Below are positions 24,001 through 33,263 of a stretch of 64,000 nucleotides of DNA, in pieces. How positions within the stretch are numbered: the first letter of the stretch is position 1; each line of letters opens with the position of its first letter. A program made the position numbers and the translations under genes. Origin of the DNA: Bacteroidales bacterium (lineage in GTDB: Bacteria; Bacteroidota; Bacteroidia; Bacteroidales; UBA932); contig JAFYZX010000112.1 in assembly GCA_017548505.1 (NCBI GenBank), positions 41,252 through 105,251 on the forward strand. Reading direction: 5' to 3'. The notes beneath the pieces were generated by a model. It ran no database searches and was not told where the DNA came from. It saw only the letters and a list, made by a program, of their open reading frames with translations.

Positions 24001-25533
24001 CTATTCTACATAAACTACGGAAGAAAGTTTGCTGTAATTCTTTCCCTTGCAGGCAAGTACAGCGTAATTCTTCTTGGATGTGCCAGGATACTGGAGCAGG
24101 TCTCCCTTGGTTACAAGCTCGGCTTTCCAGGTAACTGAACCGCTTGTGGAGGACTGCTTGACCAGTTCGTATAGAGCATACCCGTCAGCTCCCGTAACAG
24201 CGTTCCATTTTATCGTTTTTCCGCTCAGCGAAATTGTAGGAACGGCCGGAGATGCGGTAGTGTTGTTAAAGCCCTTGCCCACTTTAGGGATAAGGCTTTC
24301 CTTCAGATAAATATTGGATTTAACGTAAGAGGCAAAAGAAGATGCCAGAAGATGGGCCGTGCGAAACCAGATGTTTCCGATAACCCAGTCTGCCTTGCGG
24401 CAATCTTCTACCTCAAGTTTGAACTCTTCGTTGGTAAAGCCGGTCTCTCCCATGCGATAAGGGGCAAGGCCCGTAATCACCGGTATCTGGTTTGCGGCTC
24501 CTCCGGCCATCGCTACATCCTTCCAGGTGTTCATTGTAGGAAGGAACGGTGCTGTGGAGTGATTGTGGTGCCAGTAAATCTGCGGGGCAAGATAATCCAC
24601 AGTTCCCTGCTCCACCCACTGTACCGGATCTGCATACAGGTATCTTGTAAGCGGAAGCCTTCCGGCGGGAGAAACTCCGAAAACCTTGTCCGGCTTTGTG
24701 GTATGGACTCCGTCATATAGAGCTTTTACTACTTTGTTGATATTGCTCTCCCTCCATTTTTCAAGGCTAAGTCCTCCGCCATAAAGGGCATATTCAGCCG
24801 CATCGTCCCATTCCTTGGCATCCGCCTTAAGTCCATCGGGATAAAAATAATCATCTATGTGGAGGCCGTCCAGATCGTATTTTGTCATCAGTTCTTTGGC
24901 CAGGGAATTAAGATAATCGATGACCTCCGGGTTCGCAGGATCCCAGTACAGGTTGGAACCGTATTTCTGAACCCATTCCGGGTGGAGTTTTGAAGGATGG
25001 TTGTCCGCCCTCACAGCCGTTGCGGAACCTACTCTCATCGGATTTATCCAGGCGTGGATTTCCATTCCGTCCGCATGGGCTGTCTGGATTGCAATTGCCA
25101 GGGGGTCATACCCCGGATCCTTGCCCTGTGTTCCCGTAAGCACGGAACTCCACGGAAGAATATCAGATTTCCACATAGCGTCAGAATTGCAGCAAACCTG
25201 CATAATGACCACATTGCAGTTCACGTTCTTGATATTGTGAATCATATTCCGTAGGGTGTTCTGCTGGGCGGCGGCATCCTTAATGCCGGCCGGCCAGTCA
25301 TAGCCCCCTACGGTCGTGAGCCAGGAAGCCCTGAACTCGTGGTAAAGAAGAATCTTGTCTTTGGAGGCGTTGTACTTGTAATTCTCCGCAGGGGTTGGGG
25401 TAGGATCCGGTGTCGGTTTTGTCTTTCCGGAATCGGGATCAAGTCCGCCCTTTCCTCCGCAAGAGCTGATTATCAAACAGGAAGCAAGGCTGATTGCGGT
25501 TAGTTTTATTGTTTTGGCGAAGAGTTTTTTCAT
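24001..25533 (-). CDS. GHL10 (DUF187) family glycoside hydrolase, lipoprotein
   Basis: 510 residues; lipobox ISSC (Cys25) followed by GGKGG. The GHL10/PF02638 catalytic (beta/alpha)8 domain spans about 60-390: EFRASWLTTVGGYDWP, YDPLAIAIQTAHADGMEIHAWINP, DLDGLHIDDYFYP and PQIYWHHNH. A C-terminal fibronectin/Ig-like region of about 90 residues follows. Related proteins (YngK-like) act on cell-wall or other polysaccharides; the substrate here is not known. It is a tandem paralog of the next gene upstream (9-base gap). Confidence 0.85.
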   Translation of the reverse strand: MKKLFAKTIKLTAISLASCLIISSCGGKGGLDPDSGKTKPTPDPTPTPAENYKYNASKDKILLYHEFRASWLTTVGGYDWPAGIKDAAAQQNTLRNMIHNIKNVNCNVVIMQVCCNSDAMWKSDILPWSSVLTGTQGKDPGYDPLAIAIQTAHADGMEIHAWINPMRVGSATAVRADNHPSKLHPEWVQKYGSNLYWDPANPEVIDYLNSLAKELMTKYDLDGLHIDDYFYPDGLKADAKEWDDAAEYALYGGGLSLEKWRESNINKVVKALYDGVHTTKPDKVFGVSPAGRLPLTRYLYADPVQWVEQGTVDYLAPQIYWHHNHSTAPFLPTMNTWKDVAMAGGAANQIPVITGLAPYRMGETGFTNEEFKLEVEDCRKADWVIGNIWFRTAHLLASSFASYVKSNIYLKESLIPKVGKGFNNTTASPAVPTISLSGKTIKWNAVTGADGYALYELVKQSSTSGSVTWKAELVTKGDLLQYPGTSKKNYAVLACKGKNYSKLSSVVYVE

Positions 25534-25542
25534 CTCAAATCT

Positions 25543-27081
25543 CTATTTTACTTTAACGTAAATGACATTGCTTCTTTCTGAATGCGACGCTCCCTTGCAG
25601 GATAGCACAATATAATTGCCGGCTTCCTTGCATTTGTAGATAAAACCGTGGAAAGCATCCTGATAGACAGCCTTCCATACAGTTCCTCCCTCAGCTGTTT
25701 TTTCCTGTGTTTCTTCCAGGCGGAATACAGCATAGCGGTCCGCACCTTTGACTTCTCCCCACCGTACATGGCTACCCATTCTGAAAATGTCAGGAGAGGC
25801 CACCGCAACGCCGCCGTTTCCAAAATTAGGAGCAATGGCGGCTTCCTGATAGAAGGTGTTGAGCATATTGCTGGTAAACTCGTCTGTGATGATGTTATGT
25901 GTTGTAAACCAGCATTGTCCTATAACATTCTGACGGTATTCATTATCCAGATAAGGAGCCTCCCGGCATTCCTTTACCTGAAGCACATACTCGGAAAACT
26001 CCGGAAAGGCTTTACTCTTGTAGCGGTAAGCCGCCATACCCACAATCACCGGAACATCTTTCAGAATCCCGGCCCAACTGTCCAGCACAAGCTTGAAATC
26101 GGCGATCTGGTGACCGTGCTGCCAGTAAATCTGAGGGATCAGGTAATCTATCGTTCCCTGCTTTGCCCAGTTTCTCGGATCTGCATAAAGAGCCTGAGTA
26201 TTGACCAGCCTTCCGGCGGGAGACACCCCGAACACTGCGAACGGCTTTGCCTTGTGGACAGCCTCGTGCATAATCCTCACGATTTCGTCTATGTTGCTTT
26301 CTCTCCACTCGTCCAAAGTCTTGCCTTCTCCGTATTTCCGGAACAGAGCCTCGTCGTTCCAGACCTTCTCGTCCTTCTTCGGCTTTGCCTGCTCTCCCGT
26401 TCCCTTTAATCCGTCGGGATAAAAATAATCGTCGATGTGAAGGCCGTCCAGATCGTACTTGGTCATTATCTCCGTAGCCAGTTCTCCCAGATACTCCCTG
26501 ACTTTCGGCTGCCCCGGATCCCAGTACAGGCGGTCTCCGTGCTGCTGAACCAGTTCCGCCTTCTTATAGCAAATGTTGTCCGCCCTCCTTGGGAAATCCA
26601 CCTTTCCTATTCTCAGAGGATTGATCCAGGCGTGAATCTGCATTCCAAGAGAATGTGCGGTCTTTACCGCAAGTGCAAGCGGATCATATCCGGGACCCTC
26701 GCCCGGAGTGTCCGTAAGGCTTGGAGCCCACTGCAGTATCTTGGAAGGATAAAGAGCGTCCGTGTTGCTTACAACCTGGAACATCACAGCATTGCATCCG
26801 GAGCGGTGAATCTTGGTAATCAGGGATACAAGGTCTTTTTTCTGCTGTTCCCTCTGCGATGCAGCCGTCTTCTTTCCTTCCTTAAGCATTATCCTGACTT
26901 TTGGCCAGTCTATACTCTCCACCGTGGAAAGCCACGCCCCGCGGAATTCAAATGGAATGTACACGCTGTCTTTCTGCACGTCAAACTTACGGACCGAAAG
27001 CTCTTCATCGTCCTGACAAAATGCTGTCGCCGAGACAAAAATCAAGGCCAGCAGAGAGAAAAGGGTAAGGAGTCTTTTCAT
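25543..27081 (-). CDS. GHL10 (DUF187) family glycoside hydrolase, secreted
   Basis: 512 residues with a type I signal peptide (cleavage near TAFCQ) instead of a lipobox. It is homologous end to end with the downstream lipoprotein: EFRGAWLSTVESIDWP, YDPLALAVKTAHSLGMQIHAWINP, DLDGLHIDDYFYP and PQIYWQHGH. A C-terminal beta-sandwich-like region is also present. The pair looks like a duplication with different localisation (periplasmic versus membrane-anchored). They likely act together on one glycan. Confidence 0.85.
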   Translation of the reverse strand: MKRLLTLFSLLALIFVSATAFCQDDEELSVRKFDVQKDSVYIPFEFRGAWLSTVESIDWPKVRIMLKEGKKTAASQREQQKKDLVSLITKIHRSGCNAVMFQVVSNTDALYPSKILQWAPSLTDTPGEGPGYDPLALAVKTAHSLGMQIHAWINPLRIGKVDFPRRADNICYKKAELVQQHGDRLYWDPGQPKVREYLGELATEIMTKYDLDGLHIDDYFYPDGLKGTGEQAKPKKDEKVWNDEALFRKYGEGKTLDEWRESNIDEIVRIMHEAVHKAKPFAVFGVSPAGRLVNTQALYADPRNWAKQGTIDYLIPQIYWQHGHQIADFKLVLDSWAGILKDVPVIVGMAAYRYKSKAFPEFSEYVLQVKECREAPYLDNEYRQNVIGQCWFTTHNIITDEFTSNMLNTFYQEAAIAPNFGNGGVAVASPDIFRMGSHVRWGEVKGADRYAVFRLEETQEKTAEGGTVWKAVYQDAFHGFIYKCKEAGNYIVLSCKGASHSERSNVIYVKVK

Positions 27082-27114
27082 CGGAATTGCATATTTTCTT
27101 CAAAGATATTGAAA

Positions 27115-27146
27115 TTTGCTGAAAAGGGGCATATCCCTTACTTTTG
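27115..27146 (+). promoter_or_regulatory. Promoter for the rhomboid gene
   Basis: TTTG at 27115-27118, a 20-base spacer and TACTTTTG at 27139-27146 match both consensus elements. The leader to the ATG at 27167 is about 15 bases. Confidence 0.75.
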
Positions 27147-27166
27147 TAAAGGATAATTTTTAACGG

Positions 27167-27778
27167 ATGATAACTCTTGTCATTATAGCGGTTACCTGCA
27201 TCGTGAGCATCATAGCCTTCTCGAAAAGGGAGATGCTCAGCGGGATGCTTTTCAACGCTTACCTGGTTTACAACCACAAGAAGATCTACAGGCTTTTCTC
27301 CCACGGCCTGATTCACGGGAGCTGGGGACACCTGTTCTTCAATATGCTCACGCTATACTTCTTCGGCACCAACACAGAGCAGTGGTTCCGGGCCGCCTGG
27401 GGCGATGTGTGGGGTTCTGTATTATTTGTCGTGATGTATGTAAGCGCCTTTGCCGTAAGTTCTCTGGCAGACCTGAGAAAATACCGCTATGAGCCAAGGT
27501 ACAACGCGCTCGGAGCATCCGGAGCAGTGTCTGCGGTGCTCTTTGCCTCGGTGCTGTTCGACCCTATGATGGGCATCTACATCTACCTGATTCCTATTCC
27601 AATCCCGGGCTTTGTCTTCGCCCCGCTGTATCTTCTCTACTGCTGGTGGATGGCAAAGCGCAACCGTGACAACATCGGCCACTCGGCTCACTTTTGGGGA
27701 GCGGTTTACGGCTTTGTTTTCCCTATAGTTTTCCGCCCGGACCTTGTCGGCCACTTCCTGTCGCATTTTGTGAAGTGA
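27167..27778 (+). CDS. Rhomboid family intramembrane serine protease
   Basis: 203 residues, about six membrane helices. HGSWGHLFFNMLTLYFFG (about 50-67) is the conserved HxxxxHxxxN region of helix 2; the nucleophile motif is GASGAVSAVLF (about 122-132); the catalytic His lies in SAHFWGAVYG (about 174-183). It cleaves membrane-spanning substrates within the bilayer. The substrate is unknown. Confidence 0.88.
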   Translation: MITLVIIAVTCIVSIIAFSKREMLSGMLFNAYLVYNHKKIYRLFSHGLIHGSWGHLFFNMLTLYFFGTNTEQWFRAAWGDVWGSVLFVVMYVSAFAVSSLADLRKYRYEPRYNALGASGAVSAVLFASVLFDPMMGIYIYLIPIPIPGFVFAPLYLLYCWWMAKRNRDNIGHSAHFWGAVYGFVFPIVFRPDLVGHFLSHFVK

Positions 27779-27832
27779 CGTTTGTGCACGGTATTTGCAA
27801 AAACGAGAGCAAACACTTTAAAATTTCATACA

Positions 27833-28522
27833 ATGAAAAGGTTATTTCTTTTCTCGGTGATTATCACGGCAGCCTTGACACTGCCGCAGATTCTGCCTGC
27901 CCAGGGCCATGTCTACATGTATGACACCGGAGGCCGCCCGTCAAGACCAGCCCATCACGGCCAGAATTATCTGGGAGGTACCTACTTCGGCTTCAGGTTC
28001 GGAATCAACGCCACGGAGGTTAGTTCTGAGGCCACGTATCTGGAAAGCAGCTCGCCAAGAGGAGGACTTGTTGCAGGAATTGCTCTTGGACAGCAATTGG
28101 GTCCAAGAGTGCCTGTTTTTCTTGAAACAGGACTTCTGTATTCCGAAAAAGGCGGGAAGAGCGATTACGGGGGAGACTTCAGCTACAACCTGAATTATCT
28201 GGAAGTGCCGTTCAATTTCAAATACATGATTTATTTTCCAGGTCCGGGTATAAGCGTGCAGCCGTTCGTCGGCCCTTACTTTGCCTATGGCGTGGGCGGA
28301 TATGTCAAAGATTTCGGAGCAAGGGAAGCATACCACTCGTTCGGTCCGGAAGACTATCAGTTCAAAAGGTTTGACTCGGGACTCAAGATCGGATGCGGAT
28401 TCAGCATCCAGGCTTTCTATGCCGAACTTAACCTGAATGTCGGTCTTGCCAACATCGGCCATGATATGTTTGACGAGACCCACAACCGCGGTGTGAGCCT
28501 GACGGTGGGTGTCAACTTCTAG
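27833..28522 (+). CDS. Outer membrane beta-barrel protein (porin family)
   Basis: 229 residues from the ATG at 27833; the signal peptide ends PAQG. Strand-like segments (YFGFRFGINATEV, PVFLETGLLYSEKG, YLEVPFNFKYMIYF, LNVGLANIGH) and a terminal GVSLTVGVNF identify a PF13568-like barrel. The upstream frame to 27782 is not signal-like and was left out. The stop codon TAG (28520-28522) overlaps the convergent stop of the C-N hydrolase in CTAG. Confidence 0.82.
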   Translation: MKRLFLFSVIITAALTLPQILPAQGHVYMYDTGGRPSRPAHHGQNYLGGTYFGFRFGINATEVSSEATYLESSSPRGGLVAGIALGQQLGPRVPVFLETGLLYSEKGGKSDYGGDFSYNLNYLEVPFNFKYMIYFPGPGISVQPFVGPYFAYGVGGYVKDFGAREAYHSFGPEDYQFKRFDSGLKIGCGFSIQAFYAELNLNVGLANIGHDMFDETHNRGVSLTVGVNF

Positions 28523-29304
28523 TACAGAGGATCGGCATCTTCAAGAACGGGGAACTTTCCCCTGAAACGGTTCAGAGCCTCCATATCCAGTTCAACTGAT
28601 ATGGAGGTTTCTTTTGCTTCCGGGCAGCTGTCCACAATGTTTCCCATCGCATCTATTACCATTGTCCCGCCAATGTATTCACAAGCCGGGTCCGAGCCAA
28701 CCCTGTTGACTGCCAGCACATAACACTGGTTCTCTATCGCCCTTGCCGGAAGCAGTTTCTTCCAGGCCGGAACTCTCTTTGCCGGCCAGCTCGCAACATA
28801 GATTATCGCGTCATATTCAGGCTTTCCGTCCTCAGCGATGCTGTTGCGCACAAATACCGGGAACCTTACGTCATAGCAAACCTGAAGGAGAATCTTCACC
28901 CCTCTCCAGAAAACGACCACCCTTTCCTGCCCGGCGGAATAACTCTTCTTTTCTCCTCCATAAGTAAACAGATGGTGCTTATCGTATGAAAAGCACATCT
29001 CCGGAATAACGAAATACAGCCTGTTGAAAAACCGGCCGTCCGTTTCCTTTACGGCTACGCTTCCGCAAACCGCGCAATTCAGTCTCGAGGCCTCCTTTTT
29101 CATCCATCGCAGAGTAAAGCATTCCCCCTCACTGTCAAGCTCCTCCGCGATGCCTTCTGGAGAAATGGCAAAGCCCGTTGAAAACATTTCCGGAAGCAGG
29201 AAAAGATCCGTTCCGGGACAAGATTCCATTATTGTTGAATTTGCCCTGGCGTTACCCTCGGAGTCGGCCCAAAGCACGTCGCGCTGCAAAAGAGTTACTT
29301 TCAT
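28519..29304 (-). CDS. Carbon-nitrogen hydrolase (YafV/omega-amidase-like)
   Basis: 261 residues from the ATG at 29302-29304. The nitrilase triad is Glu39 (LLPEMF), Lys109 (SYDKHHLF) and Cys143 (QVCYDVRFP). CYDVRFPVFVRN is the signature of the omega-amidase branch (YafV/Nit2-like), which hydrolyses alpha-ketoglutaramate or related amides in metabolite repair. It converges on the OM barrel with a 4-base overlap. Confidence 0.87.
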   Translation of the reverse strand: MKVTLLQRDVLWADSEGNARANSTIMESCPGTDLFLLPEMFSTGFAISPEGIAEELDSEGECFTLRWMKKEASRLNCAVCGSVAVKETDGRFFNRLYFVIPEMCFSYDKHHLFTYGGEKKSYSAGQERVVVFWRGVKILLQVCYDVRFPVFVRNSIAEDGKPEYDAIIYVASWPAKRVPAWKKLLPARAIENQCYVLAVNRVGSDPACEYIGGTMVIDAMGNIVDSCPEAKETSISVELDMEALNRFRGKFPVLEDADPLY

Positions 29305-29380
29305 ATTGATTCTTATTTGGAACAAATTTATTAAATTGCACCAAAGAATAATTCGCCAACCAATTTAAATCTCACATAAT

Positions 29381-30067
29381 ATGAAAAGAATGATCATTTG
29401 TCTGATGGCTGCGCTCATCATTGTTCCGGGGTGCGGCAACATGAACCAGACAACTTCTGGCGGACTCATCGGCGGAGGTGCTGGAGCCGCAGTAGGAGCA
29501 GGAATCGGAGCCTTGATAGGCAAGGGTAAGGGCGCTGCAATCGGTGCCGCCATCGGAAGTGCCGTTGGAGCCGGAGCCGGAGTGGTTATCGGCCGCAAGA
29601 TGGACAAGAAGGCGGAGCAGCTTCAGAAAGAGCTCGAGAACGCCAAGGTCGAGACCGTAACCGACGTTAACGGACTCGAGGCCATAAAGATAACCTTTGA
29701 GAGCGGACTTCTGTTCAAGACCGGAAAGAGCGACCTTTCAGCCGCTTCAAAGAACGACCTGGCCAAGTTTGCCACATCGATGAAAGACATGGCAGACACG
29801 GACATCACAATATACGGCCACACCGACAACACCGGTACCGCAGCCGTAAACGAGAGACTGTCTCTTGAAAGAGCCGGAGCCGTAAAGAATTATCTGAAAA
29901 CACTCGGCATTGCAGACGCCAGGATGACAAGCGAAGGCAAGTCTTTCAACGAGCCTGTAGCAGACAACTCCACCGAGGCCGGAAGAGCCCAGAACAGAAG
30001 AGTGGAAGTTTATGTTACCGCAAACAAGAAGATGATCGAGCAGGCAGAAGCCGGAACACTGAACTAA
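29381..30067 (+). CDS. OmpA-family lipoprotein with glycine zipper
   Basis: 228 residues; lipobox VPGC (Cys18). Residues about 25-75 are a glycine-zipper membrane segment (GGGAGAAVGAGIGALIG), followed by a short coiled coil and an OmpA C-terminal peptidoglycan-binding domain at about 95-215 with ITIYGHTDNTG, NERLSLERAGAVKNYL and the NRRVEVYV end. It probably tethers the outer membrane to peptidoglycan (YiaD-like). The last 53 bases overlap the convergent LOG gene. Confidence 0.88.
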   Translation: MKRMIICLMAALIIVPGCGNMNQTTSGGLIGGGAGAAVGAGIGALIGKGKGAAIGAAIGSAVGAGAGVVIGRKMDKKAEQLQKELENAKVETVTDVNGLEAIKITFESGLLFKTGKSDLSAASKNDLAKFATSMKDMADTDITIYGHTDNTGTAAVNERLSLERAGAVKNYLKTLGIADARMTSEGKSFNEPVADNSTEAGRAQNRRVEVYVTANKKMIEQAEAGTLN

Positions 30068-30602
30068 GTTCATCAAGGCTTTTTGCCTCGACGATTCTCT
30101 GGCGGTAATCGCCACGGATCATACCTTGGCTTTCAAGGTGATCCATCAACAATATCAGCGGGTTCCAGAATCCGCTGATATTGTATAATATGACCTTCTT
30201 GTCGGTGTATCCTATGGTTGCGGAAGAAACGACGGTGAATATCTCGTCAAGGGTTCCGATGCCACCGGGAAGGGCTATCAGCACATCGCTGAGGCTTATC
30301 ATTATGTCTTTTCTCTCCGATAGACTCTTGCAATAGATTGCCTGGTCTACCGGAGAAAAAGACTTGCCCTTCTCTTCAATGATTTCCGGAATTACTCCAA
30401 TGAGTTTCCCCTTTTGTTCTCCGGAAAGACTCTTTGCTCCCAGGAGAAAATTTTCGGCGATTGTTTCCATAAGGCCCAGGCGGCAGCCTCCCCACACGAG
30501 AGAATGTCCGCCCCGTCCTATCCACATCCCAAGCGCCTGGGTTGCTTCAAGATAAGCCTTATCTACATTTTTGTTAGCCGAACAGAAAACTCCGATATTC
30601 AT
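30015..30602 (-). CDS. LOG family Rossmann-fold protein
   Basis: 195 residues. PGGIGTLDEIF (about 111-121) is the PGGxGTxxE phosphate-binding motif and SERKDIMI (about 93-100) matches the xxRKxxM motif of LOG family proteins (TIGR00730). Such enzymes release cytokinin-like bases from nucleoside monophosphates; the physiological role in Bacteroidetes is unclear. The ATG overlaps the preceding PspC gene stop as TAATG, so it belongs to the PspC-PadR operon. Confidence 0.85.
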   Translation of the reverse strand: MNIGVFCSANKNVDKAYLEATQALGMWIGRGGHSLVWGGCRLGLMETIAENFLLGAKSLSGEQKGKLIGVIPEIIEEKGKSFSPVDQAIYCKSLSERKDIMISLSDVLIALPGGIGTLDEIFTVVSSATIGYTDKKVILYNISGFWNPLILLMDHLESQGMIRGDYRQRIVEAKSLDELSSVFRLLPARSSSCLR

Positions 30603-32230
30603 TACTTCGGGCTATTTATAATCACAACACTGCTGTCCGGCAAGTAAAGTTTGGAGGAAATGTAGGTTCCGTCAAACTTGTGCTTCTTGGATATTATAAT
30701 CGGATGGATGGTAAGGATGCTGTCCTTTACTTCCACAAGGGCCTTGTCTTCCGAGCCTTCCTCCTCGTCTCCGCCAAGAGCCCTGATCGCAGAGATTCTT
30801 GAGGCAACAATCTCCAGATCCGCCCTTACCGTGGTATCCTTCACTATGCTGGTTCCGGAAACCGAGGTGCTGTCATCCACTATGATAGAAGAAGACTTGT
30901 GCATAACGTCAAGGGTAGGATAGATGGCGTAAGCCTTGTTCTTGCCCTTTGTTACATACATATACATTCCTCCCCTGTAAGGATCCCCGTCGGACACCCT
31001 CCTTTCCTCCTCGTCGTCGTTGAATGGCCTTCCGTTCCATTTGACATAGCCTCCTATCCTGCGTCTTGTGCTGCGCGCCATCCTGTCGCTCATCCTCTCC
31101 CAGGTTACGCTCTGACCGTCAACCGTCTCCGGCAGGGCGGCATATTCAACCTTCAGGGTATCGTAGAGCTTGTCAAAAGTCTTGGTTGCTGAGGTGTCCT
31201 GAACGCTACCTACCTTCATTGCATGGCTTCCCATAAAGAACACCAGGCCAACGAGTGAAAGTATCCAGACAAGGAACAGAATCCATCCAAGGCGGAATCT
31301 CGGTTTCCTGAGGTTGAACAGCCACCATATTCCCACATACAGCATCGCGATGCAAGGGATTATTAGACTGCAGATTATAAGAACCTTGTAAAGAGCCCTG
31401 CTCCACGGGTTAACATCTATGAGATTAAGGGCGTTAACCGGATTGACTCCAACAATGGCATCGCTGCCAATCATTATCATCCATACCATGGCAAGGAACA
31501 GTATGCCCAGTCCAATGAAAAGCAGTCCGGCAAAGATTTTAATAACACGCCCGAAACCGCTGCCCCGGAACTGCTGGGTGCTGCCCACGCTTTCCTCCGC
31601 TCCCCGGACTCCCGGATCCGCTCCCATCATCTGGCATTTCTGGCTGTAGGTTTTAGCCGCCGGAACAACTATCCACAGAATAATGTACCCAAGGAATATC
31701 ACGTGAAATATTGGCGTGAAGCGATAAAAACCTATCGGCAACACGTGGCACCCCCTGACAAAATAAAGGGTTATTATTATTGCCAGAATTATTCTGAGGA
31801 TGCTCGGATCAAACTTGAAATAATGTCCAAGTCCGCTGCAAACTCCTCCAATCATCCTGTCCTGGGTGTCTCTGTAAAGACGACGGCGTACCGGGGCGGG
31901 ATTCTGCTGTGCCGCAGCGCCGGAAGGGCCTTGGGATGAAGCCGCAGCGCCGGAAGCGTTTTCCTCTTCCTCATCGCCGAACTGGCTTGGATTTCCCATA
32001 ACGGCAATCACATCTTCTATCCTGTCTGAAGTCACAACCTCTTCCTTGGAGTTCTTTTCCAGAAGGAGCTCCGCGATGCGGCTTTCTATATCGCTGATGA
32101 TTTCCCTTCCGTCCGGCCGTTTCTCATAATGGCGGGTTATGGAATCCAGATAGGTCTTCATTTTCTGATATGCTACCGGACTTAGGGTGAACGGAACACC
32201 GCCAATGCTTACTCTCATTACTTCTTCCAT
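30602..32230 (-). CDS. PspC domain membrane protein (large)
   Basis: 542 residues from the ATG at 32228-32230. An N-terminal cytoplasmic domain (1-80, VSIGGVPFTLSPVAYQKM, ISDIESRIAELLLEKNS) is shared with the smaller PspC protein of the same operon. A Gly/Ala/Ser/Gln linker and a PspC domain follow (RRRLYRDTQDRMIGGVCSGL, about 120-190), then further membrane segments near 225-345 and a C-terminal soluble region with charged repeats. PspC domains take part in membrane-stress responses. Its ATG overlaps the padR stop (TAATG). Confidence 0.85.
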   Translation of the reverse strand: MEEVMRVSIGGVPFTLSPVAYQKMKTYLDSITRHYEKRPDGREIISDIESRIAELLLEKNSKEEVVTSDRIEDVIAVMGNPSQFGDEEEENASGAAASSQGPSGAAAQQNPAPVRRRLYRDTQDRMIGGVCSGLGHYFKFDPSILRIILAIIITLYFVRGCHVLPIGFYRFTPIFHVIFLGYIILWIVVPAAKTYSQKCQMMGADPGVRGAEESVGSTQQFRGSGFGRVIKIFAGLLFIGLGILFLAMVWMIMIGSDAIVGVNPVNALNLIDVNPWSRALYKVLIICSLIIPCIAMLYVGIWWLFNLRKPRFRLGWILFLVWILSLVGLVFFMGSHAMKVGSVQDTSATKTFDKLYDTLKVEYAALPETVDGQSVTWERMSDRMARSTRRRIGGYVKWNGRPFNDDEEERRVSDGDPYRGGMYMYVTKGKNKAYAIYPTLDVMHKSSSIIVDDSTSVSGTSIVKDTTVRADLEIVASRISAIRALGGDEEEGSEDKALVEVKDSILTIHPIIISKKHKFDGTYISSKLYLPDSSVVIINSPK

Positions 32231-32616
32231 TATTCTTCCTCCCCGTTTATGTCGATACCTGTCTTTATGAGTTCCACCGTCTTGATAACGTCTCCCCAGG
32301 CCTCGTCCATCAGCTCCAGCGCCTTGCGGCCCTTTTCCGTAAGGGAGTAGTATTTTCTGGGCGGTCCGGAAGGGCTTTCCTCCCACCTGTAGGAAAGAAG
32401 TCCCTGGTTCTTCTGGCGGGTGAGCAGCGGATAGAGGGTTCCCTCAACCACTATCATCTTTGCCGCCTTAAGCTCGGCGATAAGGGGAGACACGTATGAA
32501 TCCCCTTTTCTGAGAATACTAAGGATGCAGTATTCCAGCACCCCTTTCCTCATCTGCGCCTTGATGTTCTCGGCGTTCAGATCGAGGTCGTTGTTGATAT
32601 TGTTGTTGATTTCCAT
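32230..32616 (-). CDS. PadR family transcriptional regulator
   Basis: 128 residues. Winged helix: GVLEYCILSILRKGDSYVSP, then VVEGTLYPLLTRQKNQGLLS and the wing RWEESPSGPPRKYYSLTEKG. These are the standard PadR features with a dimerising C-terminal helix. It sits between two PspC genes and most likely represses this operon; the effector is unknown. Confidence 0.9.
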   Translation of the reverse strand: MEINNNINNDLDLNAENIKAQMRKGVLEYCILSILRKGDSYVSPLIAELKAAKMIVVEGTLYPLLTRQKNQGLLSYRWEESPSGPPRKYYSLTEKGRKALELMDEAWGDVIKTVELIKTGIDINGEEE

Positions 32617-32620
32617 AACC

Positions 32621-33217
32621 TTACTGCTTTCTTGTGAATTTTTCGATATTTTCCGCCGTCAGCGGCCATCCTCTCATCTCGCACTTCTGCACAGGAGTCA
32701 GTGCAGGAGGGGCAACTATCCACAGTATAATGTAGATAAGCAGTCCGCCTCCGCCGATAAGGACCAGAACCACAAAAATTACCTTTAATATTGTAGGGTC
32801 GAAGTTCAGATAGTAGCCCAGACCGGAGCAGACTCCGCCAATGCTGCGACTGTCCACGTCTCTGTAGAACTTCCTTGGAGGGTTGTTCTGGTAAGGATTG
32901 GTGTAAGCCTGGTTTGTATAGGCCTGACCGTTCTGCTGGGCCTGGCCTCCTTTAGTGTAGGCGGTGCCGTCCGGCATTCCCAGGCGGGCGATGATCTCTT
33001 CTATCATATAAATGTTGACCACATTCTTGACGGACGAAGTTTTGGAAGAAAGAATCTCCGCGATTCGCTCCTCAATGTCGCTCATAGTCTCGTCAGACTG
33101 GATACCGGCAGAAGACCTTGTCCTGAAAGCCTCGAGGTAATCTTTCAGAAGAGTGTAGGCGTCTGTCTCAAGAGTAAAGCTTTTGTTGCCGATGGCAACG
33201 CTGACAACTTCTTTCAT
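32621..33217 (-). CDS. PspC domain membrane protein (small)
   Basis: 198 residues. N-terminal domain (1-75, VSVAIGNKSFTLETDAYTLL, MSDIEERIAEILSSKTS) homologous to that of the larger PspC protein, a Gln/Asn/Tyr-rich linker with repeated QAYTN, then a PspC domain (RKFYRDVDSRSIGGVCSGLG) with one or two membrane helices (VIFVVLVLIGGGGLLIYIIL). It is the first gene of the PspC-PadR-PspC-LOG operon. Confidence 0.85.
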   Translation of the reverse strand: MKEVVSVAIGNKSFTLETDAYTLLKDYLEAFRTRSSAGIQSDETMSDIEERIAEILSSKTSSVKNVVNIYMIEEIIARLGMPDGTAYTKGGQAQQNGQAYTNQAYTNPYQNNPPRKFYRDVDSRSIGGVCSGLGYYLNFDPTILKVIFVVLVLIGGGGLLIYIILWIVAPPALTPVQKCEMRGWPLTAENIEKFTRKQ

Positions 33218-33263
33218 GGTATTGGAGTTTTAAGTGTTTTTGTTTCTTAAGTATTTTGTAATG

